A stretch of 42,234 bases of DNA from an uncultured Sphingobacteriaceae bacterium (GTDB taxonomy: Bacteria; Bacteroidota; Bacteroidia; Sphingobacteriales; Sphingobacteriaceae): positions 1-42,234 of the forward strand of contig CAMLLO010000038.1 of NCBI GenBank assembly GCA_946480915.1, given 5' to 3'. The translations under genes were made by a program, and so were the position numbers. The number at the start of each line of letters is the position of its first letter. The first letter of the stretch is position 1. The notes beneath the pieces are model-generated. The model made no database searches and was not told the DNA's origin. It worked only from the letters and a program-made list of their open reading frames with translations. This document shows positions 34,881-42,234 of this stretch, in pieces.

Positions 34881-35288
34881 TTAGATGTTAACAGAGTTTT
34901 TCTTCATCAGTTCTACCCATTTATTAACCAGTCTCTCTAATTTTGATTTTTTTATATTTACATCATTCATATCAAAAAAGTAAGCCATTCGCCGGTCTTT
35001 GTAATCTCCCTCAAGTAAGCCTGTATCATCATTTAAAATTATCCCATTGTGAAATACAAGGTGTACATAGTTTTGAGCACGATGATTGAAGGTTGCCATG
35101 CCGCCTTTGTCTATGCCTCCTTTACAGAAGAAACTTGGAGCTGCCCACTTAATGTGTTCGGCTATCTCAGGATTAGCATTCATGATGATCTGTCTAACAG
35201 CTTCCATTTCAGCTCTGAAAGGATGTTCCAGCTTCGACATATAATCATCAACTTCTTGTGTGTTATTTTCAGCTTGTTTCTTTCCCAT
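34881..35288 (-). CDS. DUF1801 (YdhG-like) protein
   Basis: A 135-residue protein with the family core VDDYMSKLEHPFRAEMEAVRQII...EIAEHIKWAAPSFFCKGG. The fold is related to the frataxin-like YdhG group and its function is unknown. It starts 6 bases after the end of the broken SRPBCC gene. Confidence 0.88.
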   Translation of the reverse strand: MGKKQAENNTQEVDDYMSKLEHPFRAEMEAVRQIIMNANPEIAEHIKWAAPSFFCKGGIDKGGMATFNHRAQNYVHLVFHNGIILNDDTGLLEGDYKDRRMAYFFDMNDVNIKKSKLERLVNKWVELMKKNSVNI

Positions 35289-35294
35289 ATTGGT

Positions 35295-35758
35295 TTATTG
35301 AACCTTTTTATTGCTTTCCAGAATTTGCTTAAGATGGTTTAAGCTGATCTCAAGGTCTTTTCCGAGTAATTTGTCTATAAATAAATTCGTTAAATTCATC
35401 GGATACTTAGACTTACCCATCATGCCCCATGTTACAAGGGTTTCATTTTTCGGAAATGGGTTGTGTGGTAATGGGTAGATCCAGGCCCTCAAATGGTCGG
35501 ACAAACCTTATTTCCAGATCAAGTCGTTCTCCTTCCCGAATGGATTTTATTTCCTGCTCACCCTCGCCGGCTTGCTTGTTACCGTGCCATGCAAATACAA
35601 AAACAACTGTGCCATCTGTTCCTCTGAAATCTTTTTTTAAGTTCGGATCCATCATAACCCATTTGTTATAGTTTTCCTGATTCTTAGGGATCTTGATGTA
35701 ATCGAAAACTTCGTGTCGTGTTTTTTTTTATGATTATCTCACGTTCAGCTCGGCTCAT
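35295..35758 (-). pseudogene. SRPBCC-family gene broken by two single-A insertions
   Basis: Reading from the ATG at 35758, the product starts MSRAEREIIIKK, then the frame shifts at a run of nine A (plus-strand T run 35721-35729). The second frame gives HEVFDYIKIPKNQENYNKW, then MMDPNLKKDF... and ITTQPISE, before a shift at a run of five A (35446-35450). The third gives NETLVTWGMMGKSKYPMN...ILESNKKVQ. Removing one A from each run yields a single frame: 464 minus 2 is 462 bases, 153 residues plus stop, with the START-like SRPBCC family pattern throughout. Either a recent pseudogene or two homopolymer sequencing errors. The start overlaps the DHFR-like gene by 14 bases, as in an operon. Confidence 0.85.
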
Positions 35759-36299
35759 ATGAAAGAAGAACAACTCCGCTTTTAAATGTACGGGTACTAA
35801 TTAGTGTCAGGTCTAATTGATGGCTGATGTTTTTAAATAATGATGTTCCCTTTCCGATTGCAACAGGATCAATCATTATTTGATAAGTGTCTATCAGGCC
35901 GGCGTCTGCAAACTGACTTACAATGCTTCCGCTTCCTAGAATAGTCATGTCTTTTCCGTCTGACTGTTTCAATTTCCTTACTTCATCAATGATATTCTTA
36001 TTTATTACTCTTGTATTATTCCAATTTGCAGTTTTCAACGTTTTCGAAAAAACTATTTTTTCTGCTTTATTCATGCCTTTAGCAACAAGCGGAAAATTCT
36101 CATAAGCTATCGGTGAGGGCCAAAAGTTAGCCATCATCTCAAATGTTGTACGCCCAAACAGAAGTATATTTTCTGACTTGAGGTTTTCAGAAGAAAATTC
36201 AGCTTCTTCCTGGCCATGCTTATGCCAGCTTATATCTTCGTTCAAGCCTTTGTAATAGCCATCGAGGGTTATAAATTGAAAGCTCGTAAGGTTTCTCAT
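35745..36299 (-). CDS. Dihydrofolate reductase / RibD C-terminal family protein
   Basis: A 184-residue protein of the RibD_C (DHFR-like) superfamily: NLTSFQFITLDGYYKG at the N terminus, NILLFGRTTFEMMANFW, KDMTILGSGSIVSQFADAGLIDTYQIMIDPVAIGKG and the terminal strand. Members are NADPH-type reductases of unknown substrate, common in Bacteroidota accessory clusters with DoxX, VOC and DUF1801 genes, as here. The ATG at 36299 was chosen; a TTG at 36326 would add nine residues. The 3' end overlaps the SRPBCC start. Confidence 0.88.
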   Translation of the reverse strand: MRNLTSFQFITLDGYYKGLNEDISWHKHGQEEAEFSSENLKSENILLFGRTTFEMMANFWPSPIAYENFPLVAKGMNKAEKIVFSKTLKTANWNNTRVINKNIIDEVRKLKQSDGKDMTILGSGSIVSQFADAGLIDTYQIMIDPVAIGKGTSLFKNISHQLDLTLISTRTFKSGVVLLSYEPS

Positions 36300-36506
36300 T
36301 TTTTTTAGCGTTTGGTCGGTACACAAAATTACCTTCTTCCGGAGATTAGAAGAGGGTGTGATCCAGACATTTTACAGGGGTAATTGCGGCATGGTTTGGG
36401 ACGTGATTTGGTCAATGAACATCAATAACAAACCAAAATATTAATTTATCAGCAATTAAATCTTATTTTCGCAAGCCGATTATTAAATCATTTAATCCGT
36501 ATCAAC

Positions 36507-37478
36507 ATGAATTTGAAAAAGTCTATAAAACTGAGCTTACTTTTCTTAACAGCCTTATCACTGCTTGTGTCTTCCTGTAGTCCGCTTCTATCTCAAAAGG
36601 CCGATTATGCTAAAACAAGAAAACTTTTATTACGTGATGAAGGATTATCTCAATTAAGTTATGTTGACATCTCGAATTCTGAAAAAAACTGGTATGTGCC
36701 TGTTCCAGCGGGTCGTGATATTCAGCTGGTAGGGCAGGGGAGAGTTTTAATTGGAACAGGAAACGGATATGAAGAACGTGAAATTTCGAATGGAACTAAA
36801 GTGTTCGAAATTACATCATTCCCCGGAACACAAACCGCCCGGCGCTTACGCAATGGCAATACACTTTTAGCGGGAGCTAACTGGCAAAATAAGCAGGGAA
36901 TTGCCCTGGTAGAAATTAATCAGAGGGGCGACGTTCTGCGTACAGTAGTTTACCCTGGTTTTTCATACGTTCGTTGCATTCGCGAAACAGTGAAAGGCAC
37001 TTTTATGGTTACAGCCGATACGCTGGTTTTTGAAGGCGATGCTGATGGAAATATTATCTGGAAAGCGGAAGTTGCCGGTCCGCCGGCAAAGCCACACGTT
37101 TGGCAGGCTTTACGTTTAGGTAACGGTCAAACCATTGCGAGTACCGGTTATGCAAAGAATTTCCAGGTGTATGATTCGGCAGGGAAACTGGTTAAAACTA
37201 TTACTGGCCCTGCAGACGTAAACCCCAATTTTTATGCAGGATTTCAAATTTTATCAAATGGAAATTACGTAGTTGCAAATTGGCAGGGACACGGGCCGAA
37301 ATTTGGGTCCAGCGGTACACAGGTTTTAGAATATAATCCTGCGGGTGAATTGGTTTGGTCATGGAAGCAATATGCTGAAAAGTTCTCTTCTTTACAGGGA
37401 ATTATTGTACTGGATGGCTTGAATGTGAATAAGCTGCACGTAGAAAATGCCACCGGAGTATTAGAGCCTGTGAAGTAA
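36507..37478 (+). CDS. Beta-propeller-like lipoprotein
   Basis: A 323-residue lipoprotein: the lipobox LVSSC ends at Cys24 after a hydrophobic leader. The mature part repeats strands such as NGNTLLAGANW, GDVLRTVVYPG, DGNIIWKAEVAG, NGQTIASTGY and AGELVWSWKQY, the pattern of PQQ/NHL-type beta-propellers with about six blades. It has no catalytic residues I can name. Close relatives in Pedobacter-like genomes are unassigned. A convergent terminator separates it from the L,D-transpeptidase gene. Confidence 0.83.
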   Translation: MNLKKSIKLSLLFLTALSLLVSSCSPLLSQKADYAKTRKLLLRDEGLSQLSYVDISNSEKNWYVPVPAGRDIQLVGQGRVLIGTGNGYEEREISNGTKVFEITSFPGTQTARRLRNGNTLLAGANWQNKQGIALVEINQRGDVLRTVVYPGFSYVRCIRETVKGTFMVTADTLVFEGDADGNIIWKAEVAGPPAKPHVWQALRLGNGQTIASTGYAKNFQVYDSAGKLVKTITGPADVNPNFYAGFQILSNGNYVVANWQGHGPKFGSSGTQVLEYNPAGELVWSWKQYAEKFSSLQGIIVLDGLNVNKLHVENATGVLEPVK

Positions 37479-37498
37479 ATATCCTGAAAAAATTTATG

Positions 37499-37532
37499 AG
37501 CCCCTTCTCTTATGTTAAGGGGCTTATATTTT
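37499..37532. terminator. Bidirectional terminator
   Basis: Arms agcccctt (37499-37506) and aaggggct (37517-37524), a 10-base loop, followed by tatatttt on the plus strand and preceded by A-rich sequence; it lies between convergent genes. Confidence 0.8.
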
Positions 37533-37537
37533 GTTAA

Positions 37538-38659
37538 TTATTCATCAAAGGTGATCATCCTTTTATCCCTTCCGTAAATATCATCTCTAAAGTGAACGTT
37601 ACCAGATTCATCCACCCAAGCGGTATAATAGGTGATGGAAACAGGCACTGGGTTGTTTAGATTTACATAGCGTTCTCTTCGGGAGTTCATGGCACTTTCG
37701 ATTGCTTCATCGGTCCATTTCGGATCATCTTTTAATAAGTATTTAGCCAATTCGAATGGTTGACTCAAACGGATGCATCCGTGACTAAATGCCCTGGTTC
37801 TTTTTTCGAACAGAGATTTCACGGGTGTGTCATGAAAATATATATTGTATTTATTGGGGAAGAGAAACTTAACCTTTCCCAAAGCATTTTTCGGTCCCGG
37901 TAGTTGGCGGATGTCAGGCAAGCCGTTTTTCGTTCCAATAATTTCCATATTGTGAGTTCTTAAATATCTAGGATTTTTATTCATTGCCGGTAAAATCTCA
38001 TTCCTCACTATACTTTCCGGAACGTTCCAATACGGACTAAAAACCACTTGTTCTAATTCATCGGTAAAAACTGCCGTCGGATTGCTTGTTTTACCAACAA
38101 CAATGTCCATATTAAGTACTTCGCGGTTTCCTTCATATACATGAAGTTTATATTCCGGAATGTTTGCTACGATATGTGTTCCGGGGTTTTCTTCACCTTC
38201 TTTCAATATTCTTTTCATATTCATCCGCAGCTGGGATATCCTGGTTTCTAATGGTATATTCAATACATCCACAAGTTCTTTGTTGATGATTCCATTTTCT
38301 TCCAGACCATGGCGAAATTGAAATTTCTTTATCGCCGTTTCTGTTCTTTGATTAAATAATTCAGAATTATCATTTCCGCGAAAGTCTCCGAGAAGATCTA
38401 AGCGTTTTTTTATTTCTTTAATCACAGGTGCCCGGTCATTCAGTTTATAGATGGTTTTCGGGGCTAAAGTAATTTCGGGCCATGGTTCAGCAGATAACTT
38501 TTCGTAACGTTCTGCTGCTTTTTCAAGAAGGTGATATTGCTCCTTTATTGGGTCTTTTGATTGTAGATTGGTGCCAAAGGCCGGGTATGCATGGAGGTTA
38601 TTTGCTGGTAAAATTGCTGCTGATGTAAATAGTATAAAGCTGAGAATGAAGTTTTTCAT
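37538..38659 (-). CDS. L,D-transpeptidase (second copy), exported
   Basis: A 373-residue cell-wall transpeptidase. A signal peptide (about 1-24, ANNLHA) is followed by a helical stretch, a peptidoglycan-binding domain (about 70-130: AVIKEIKKRLDLLG...FQFRHGLEENGIINKELVDVL), and a YkuD domain with HDTP and SHGCIRL (Cys295). It is the same class as the protein at 14619 but lacks that protein's long N-terminal extension. It may share or partition cross-linking at different growth phases; inference only. Confidence 0.92.
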   Translation of the reverse strand: MKNFILSFILFTSAAILPANNLHAYPAFGTNLQSKDPIKEQYHLLEKAAERYEKLSAEPWPEITLAPKTIYKLNDRAPVIKEIKKRLDLLGDFRGNDNSELFNQRTETAIKKFQFRHGLEENGIINKELVDVLNIPLETRISQLRMNMKRILKEGEENPGTHIVANIPEYKLHVYEGNREVLNMDIVVGKTSNPTAVFTDELEQVVFSPYWNVPESIVRNEILPAMNKNPRYLRTHNMEIIGTKNGLPDIRQLPGPKNALGKVKFLFPNKYNIYFHDTPVKSLFEKRTRAFSHGCIRLSQPFELAKYLLKDDPKWTDEAIESAMNSRRERYVNLNNPVPVSITYYTAWVDESGNVHFRDDIYGRDKRMITFDE

Positions 38660-38915
38660 ATTTTTCTTCGGACTAAGGTGAGTATATTATTTGTTGCAAT
38701 TTTTAAGCCAATACAACAAAAGCGGTAAACTTTCACATTGAAAATAAGATCTTTTTTTTAATTTTTTTTCAGAATATTTGTGTAATATCAACGTTCATAG
38801 ATCAAGAAGTCAATTATAACCAGATGCTTCTGATCAAAGAAAAGGGAAGATTATTGTAACTAAGTGCTCCACATTAAGTACAAGGGATATTTATTAACGT
38901 TTAACTCAAGGGACA

Positions 38916-40745
38916 GTGAAGGGGAATTTCAAGACCAAAAAAGTAAGGTTTCATAATCTTTATAATGCAATTATATTACTGATAGTACTATTCGGTGGCT
39001 TTGATAATCCTATCAATGAAAAGGAGATATTGAGCCAGCTCCAAACAATTAAAGACTATCAGCGGTCTACAGTATTGCTGAATAACCAGTTGCAGTCCAT
39101 TCCTTTCAAAGATTTGGCGGGTCGTCAGATTGCGAGTATCAATACAGGAGTTTCAAACCCTGCCGAGTTCGACAAGATGTTACGGAATTATGATTCTATA
39201 AGCAGTTTTAATTTCGAAAACCTCTCTGCAAACGCACTTCTTGCCTTCACAACTCTTATTATTCAGGTAAATCCTGAAACCCTTTACAATCCCCGGGTAT
39301 TTGATTTTATACAGGAGGCACAAAAAACCAAGGAAGTAATTATTGCCGGTTTTGGCAATACCGCGGCTTTACAACGTTTGGATGCTTTTAACATGCCTGT
39401 GATTTGGAATCCCGAACAATCGTCATACTCTGCGAGGTATACTGCACAGGTTATTTTCGGGGGAATTGCAGCTGAAGGTCGCCTGGCGCAAAATATTAGT
39501 CCGAAGTACCAGGCTGGTTCCGGATATTTTACACAAAAAACTCGTCTTAAATATTCTTTGCCTGAAGAGGTCGGAATTCAGTCTGCTAAACTTGCCCGGA
39601 TTGATGATATTGTTGAAGAAGCAATCACCGCGCATGCTACTCCAAGTGCAGTTGTTTTGGTAGTGAAGGATGGAAACGTAATTTTTAATAAAGCATACGG
39701 CTCTCATACTTATGATGGAGCTAATCCAACCCAGGTAAATGATATTTATGACCTGGCTTCAGTAACGAAAGTTGCTGCTACTACAATGGCTACAATGAAG
39801 TTGTATGAGGAGGAAAAGATTAATCTGGACGCCGGTTTAGGTACTTATCTGGCCGACGCGAGAAATACCAATAAAAACGGTATCCCGGTAAGGGATGTAT
39901 TGCTCCATCAGGCGGGCTTCGTGAATCTTGATTTCTGTAGCGACCTGCGTTCGGCAGATCATACTACAGATTCTTCATACTTTTATCCTGTTAAAGCAGC
40001 CGATCATTATTTCATTCGCAGAAATTATTATGAAGACGTAATGTGGCCTAAAATGCTTCGTACACCTTTGCCAACCAGAGGCAGATATGTTTATAGTGAT
40101 ATAAGCATGTATGTAATGAAGGAAGTTATCGAGCGCCAGGCTCATGAATCGCTTGATAAATTCGTGTTAGACGAATTCTATAAACCTCTGGGGATGCGCA
40201 CTGCTGGATTTAATCCGCGCAGACGCTTTGACAAAGACCAGATTGTACCTACCGAAAGAGATACATATTTTCGTAAAACCTTATTACAGGGATATGTACA
40301 TGATAGCGGTGCTTCCCTTGTGGATGGTGTTGCCGGACATGCCGGTTTATTCGCCAGTGCAAATGATTTAGCAATTTTAAACCAGATGTTATTAAACGGT
40401 GGAACATATGGTGGAGTGCAATACCTCAAACCGGAAACAGTGGAGCTGTTTACTTCCCGCCAATCAAATGTTAGTCGCCGAGGTTTGGGCTTCGATCGTG
40501 CTGAATCAGGTGGCGGTTATCCGTGCAGACTTGCATCATCGTCTACCTATGGTCATACTGGTTATACCGGAACCGCTGTATGGACTGATCCGAAAGAGAA
40601 ATTAGTGTACATATTCTTATCAAACCGAGTATATCCATCAGCAAGCACTAAATTGAATTCTTTAAGGATTCGTCCGAGAATTCAGGATGCAATCTATGCT
40701 GCAATAGCTGAAGGTGACAGAGGCTTTGCCACTGCATCGAAATAA
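38916..40745 (+). CDS. GH3 C-terminal domain + serine hydrolase (class C beta-lactamase-like), GH3 catalytic domain absent
   Basis: A 609-residue exported or anchored protein. After a hydrophobic segment (about 15-28) comes a region like the C-terminal domain of family-3 glycosidases (about 50-215: VLLNNQLQSIPFKDLAGRQI, EVIIAGFGNTAAL, AQVIFGGIAAEGRL), then a serine hydrolase domain with SVTK (about 285), YSD (about 399-401) and HTGYTG near 548. In Bacteroidota the usual protein is about 1000 residues with a full GH3 TIM barrel before this; here it is missing and no remnant lies upstream. The start is a GTG at 38916; the next in-frame ATG is about 90 codons on. Beta-lactamase or peptidase activity is possible, not shown. 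Confidence 0.85.
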   Translation: MKGNFKTKKVRFHNLYNAIILLIVLFGGFDNPINEKEILSQLQTIKDYQRSTVLLNNQLQSIPFKDLAGRQIASINTGVSNPAEFDKMLRNYDSISSFNFENLSANALLAFTTLIIQVNPETLYNPRVFDFIQEAQKTKEVIIAGFGNTAALQRLDAFNMPVIWNPEQSSYSARYTAQVIFGGIAAEGRLAQNISPKYQAGSGYFTQKTRLKYSLPEEVGIQSAKLARIDDIVEEAITAHATPSAVVLVVKDGNVIFNKAYGSHTYDGANPTQVNDIYDLASVTKVAATTMATMKLYEEEKINLDAGLGTYLADARNTNKNGIPVRDVLLHQAGFVNLDFCSDLRSADHTTDSSYFYPVKAADHYFIRRNYYEDVMWPKMLRTPLPTRGRYVYSDISMYVMKEVIERQAHESLDKFVLDEFYKPLGMRTAGFNPRRRFDKDQIVPTERDTYFRKTLLQGYVHDSGASLVDGVAGHAGLFASANDLAILNQMLLNGGTYGGVQYLKPETVELFTSRQSNVSRRGLGFDRAESGGGYPCRLASSSTYGHTGYTGTAVWTDPKEKLVYIFLSNRVYPSASTKLNSLRIRPRIQDAIYAAIAEGDRGFATASK

Positions 40746-40958
40746 GCTTGCTTATTATTCTTGCTTTCGCTATTGATGTTTTCGACGTGGCTTCTGCCCA
40801 AACTATGCTTTTTTCAAGATAGAGCGCTTATCCACAGCTTGTTTTTAGGATTGATTTAATCTTATATCGGTTCTATCCTTTGGAAATTTGATTCCTGATA
40901 GGGGCGGCTTTCCGGAAACAATTTTCTTTCAATACCATTAAAACTATAAATTAGGTGA

Positions 40959-41885
40959 ATGGTATCGACTCAAAAGAAAAGAAGAATAGTAGTAATTGGA
41001 GTAGGGGCAGTAGGATCAACAACCGCGTATACTTTGCTTTTGCGGAATAGGATGGACGAATTAGTGTTAATCGACGCTAATAAGGAAAAAGCCGTTGGAG
41101 ATGCTTTGGATATGAATCACGGCTTGCCGTTTTTAAGTCGTACAAGAGTTTGGGCAGGAGATTATTCTGACTGTGCCGACGCTGACATTATCATCATAAC
41201 AGCAGGTGCGGCACAAAAAACCGGCGAATCTCGAATCGATCTTTTAAAGCGCAATGTATCCATCTACGAAAGTATTACAGATGAAGTATTAAAGTATAAT
41301 AAAGACGGGATTCTGCTGATTGCTTCTAACCCTGTAGATGTGATGAGCTATTTCACCTGGAAGAAATCCGGCTGGCCGGTGAACAGGGTAATAGGTTCGG
41401 GGACTTTATTAGACAGTGCCCGCTTTCGTTACCTTATCGGAAAGAAGCTGCATATCGATCCGCGAAGTGTACACGCACACATAGTAGGTGAACATGGCGA
41501 TTCTGAACTCCCACTATGGAGTTTGGCCAATATAGCCGGAACAGACCTTACCCTATCTGATGAAGATAAAGAAGAGGTTTTCGGGAATACCAAGAATGCG
41601 GCCTATCAAATTATTAAAGCGAAAGGCGCTACTTATTATGCTATTGCTCTGGCCCTGGATAGAATTTGCACTGCAATTTTGGATAATGAGTCTGCGGTTC
41701 TGAATGTTTCCACCTTATTAACTAATTACCATGGTATTTCTGATGTATACCTCGGCGTACCGTGTATTGTAGATGAAAACGGTATAAGAGAGATTTTACC
41801 TTTAACGATTAATGATAAAGAGAAGGAATTGTTACAGGCGTCCGCCAGTAAATTGAAAGAGATAATCCGATCGATTACTTTATAG
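40959..41885 (+). CDS. ldh: L-lactate dehydrogenase
   Basis: A 308-residue cytosolic NAD-dependent enzyme interconverting pyruvate and lactate. NAD-binding GVGAVG (14-19), substrate-specificity loop AGAAQKTGESR with Gln86 (Gln102 in standard numbering, which marks lactate over malate dehydrogenase) and Arg92, Asp152/Arg155 (LLDSARFR) and catalytic His179 (GEHGDSE). The ATG at 40959 gives the usual N terminus. A bidirectional terminator follows the stop within 20 bases. Confidence 0.92.
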   Translation: MVSTQKKRRIVVIGVGAVGSTTAYTLLLRNRMDELVLIDANKEKAVGDALDMNHGLPFLSRTRVWAGDYSDCADADIIIITAGAAQKTGESRIDLLKRNVSIYESITDEVLKYNKDGILLIASNPVDVMSYFTWKKSGWPVNRVIGSGTLLDSARFRYLIGKKLHIDPRSVHAHIVGEHGDSELPLWSLANIAGTDLTLSDEDKEEVFGNTKNAAYQIIKAKGATYYAIALALDRICTAILDNESAVLNVSTLLTNYHGISDVYLGVPCIVDENGIREILPLTINDKEKELLQASASKLKEIIRSITL

Positions 41886-41892
41886 CACGATT

Positions 41893-41940
41893 AAAAAAAA
41901 AGCGGCTCGTTCATTCGCGAGCCGCATTTTCGTGTTTTTA
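41893..41940. terminator. Bidirectional terminator between ldh and the PorP/SprF gene
   Basis: Arms gcggctcg (41902-41909) and cgagccgc (41918-41925) with an 8-base loop, nine A before and tttt...ttttt after, between convergent genes. Confidence 0.9.
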
Positions 41941-41942
41941 GA

Positions 41943-42234
41943 TTAACCTTCTTCTTTTTTCTTCAACAGATTTAGCTGCAAACTTATTTGAAAATTGCCG
42001 CTGGTATAACCATTCAGTGCAGCTGTAGAAGTGGTATAATTAGCTGTTACCGACCCAAGAGAATTGATAATTGCTCCAAGTCCGATAGTTGCACTTTGCG
42101 AGCTGTGATAAATTGCCATGACGCTTGCTGCTTTATTTGCCACAGTGAAGTTTGCTCCTACATCAAGTATATTATCAAAGCCGTCCACACCTCTGAAAGC
42201 AATTTTGGGTTCTACGCCAAAACCGTCTAAAGCT
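41943..42234 (-). CDS. PorP/SprF-family T9SS outer-membrane protein, 3' end (partial)
   Basis: The open frame runs off the right edge; only about 97 C-terminal residues are present, ending with stop at 41943. The visible part (FGVEPKIAFRGVDGFDNILDVGANF, then VMAIYHSSQSATIGLGAIIN, and NFQISLQLN) has the repeated beta-strand and Gly/Asn pattern of the PorP/SprF barrel, the outer-membrane partner that with a type B C-terminal domain protein secretes gliding-motility or attachment adhesins. The 5' end and any adjacent adhesin gene lie outside. Final lysine/glutamate tail (KKKEEG). Confidence 0.72.
   Translation of the reverse strand, partial: ALDGFGVEPKIAFRGVDGFDNILDVGANFTVANKAASVMAIYHSSQSATIGLGAIINSLGSVTANYTTSTAALNGYTSGNFQISLQLNLLKKKEEG

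Noticed and set aside
35049..35342. Plus-strand frame of 97 codons
   Set aside because: Antisense to the DUF1801 gene, which has a clear family match on the minus strand.
40828..40836. Exact DnaA-box match (ttatccaca)
   Set aside because: Only one copy, no AT-rich unwinding region or dnaA nearby; one match is expected by chance in about this much sequence.

Overview
The window looks like chromosomal DNA of a member of the Bacteroidota, most likely the Sphingobacteriaceae (Pedobacter-like). This is inferred from gene families and signals, not from a marker gene. Supporting signs are a PorP/SprF-type gene of the type IX secretion system at the right edge, two DUF3857/transglutaminase proteins, a GH3-C/serine hydrolase fusion, AT-rich leaders without Shine-Dalgarno sequences, several TTG starts, and promoter elements of the Bacteroidota type (TAnnTTTG). 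No rRNA, tRNA, CRISPR array, transposase or prophage gene was seen.

Region by region: (1) 1-5.86 kb, minus strand: nitrite assimilation, nirB then nirD, followed by molybdenum-cofactor genes (a moaC-moaB fusion, then moeA). A palindrome of the Crp/Fnr type and a TAnnTTTG element precede nirB. The cofactor genes suggest that a molybdoenzyme, probably an assimilatory nitrate reductase, lies beyond the left edge. (2) 6.4-8.8 kb, plus strand: a DUF92 membrane protein and a DEAD-box RNA helicase with a structured leader; a candidate minus-strand small RNA lies between them. (3) 8.8-14.5 kb, minus strand: a receiver-only response regulator, a membrane-anchored HEAT-repeat protein and a 1165-residue fusion of a processive family-2 glycosyltransferase with an LTA-synthase-like periplasmic phosphotransferase. 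A methyltransferase gene lies just upstream. This is the most unusual system in the window: one polypeptide may make a glycan on the cytoplasmic side and decorate it on the periplasmic side. (4) 14.6-24 kb: an L,D-transpeptidase, DUF3820, an amino-acid permease divergent from an OsmC peroxiredoxin, an EEP-family hydrolase, and a tandem pair of DUF3857 proteins. (5) 24-32.8 kb: a P-type cation ATPase, DinB, GNAT, an ABC-F ATPase, an MFS transporter, YjbQ and two unknowns. (6) 32.8-36.3 kb, minus strand: small accessory enzymes (DoxX, VOC, DUF1801, SRPBCC, DHFR-like). The SRPBCC gene is broken by two single-base frameshifts, and a short unknown ORF here is interrupted by an in-frame stop. (7) 36.5-42.2 kb: a beta-propeller lipoprotein, a second L,D-transpeptidase, a serine hydrolase that has lost the usual GH3 catalytic domain, L-lactate dehydrogenase, and the 3' end of a PorP/SprF gene.

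Envelope functions (two L,D-transpeptidases, the glycosyltransferase-phosphotransferase, lipoproteins, PorP/SprF) and nitrogen assimilation are the two coherent themes. The rest is ordinary housekeeping and accessory content. Residue positions were counted by hand and may be off by one or two.
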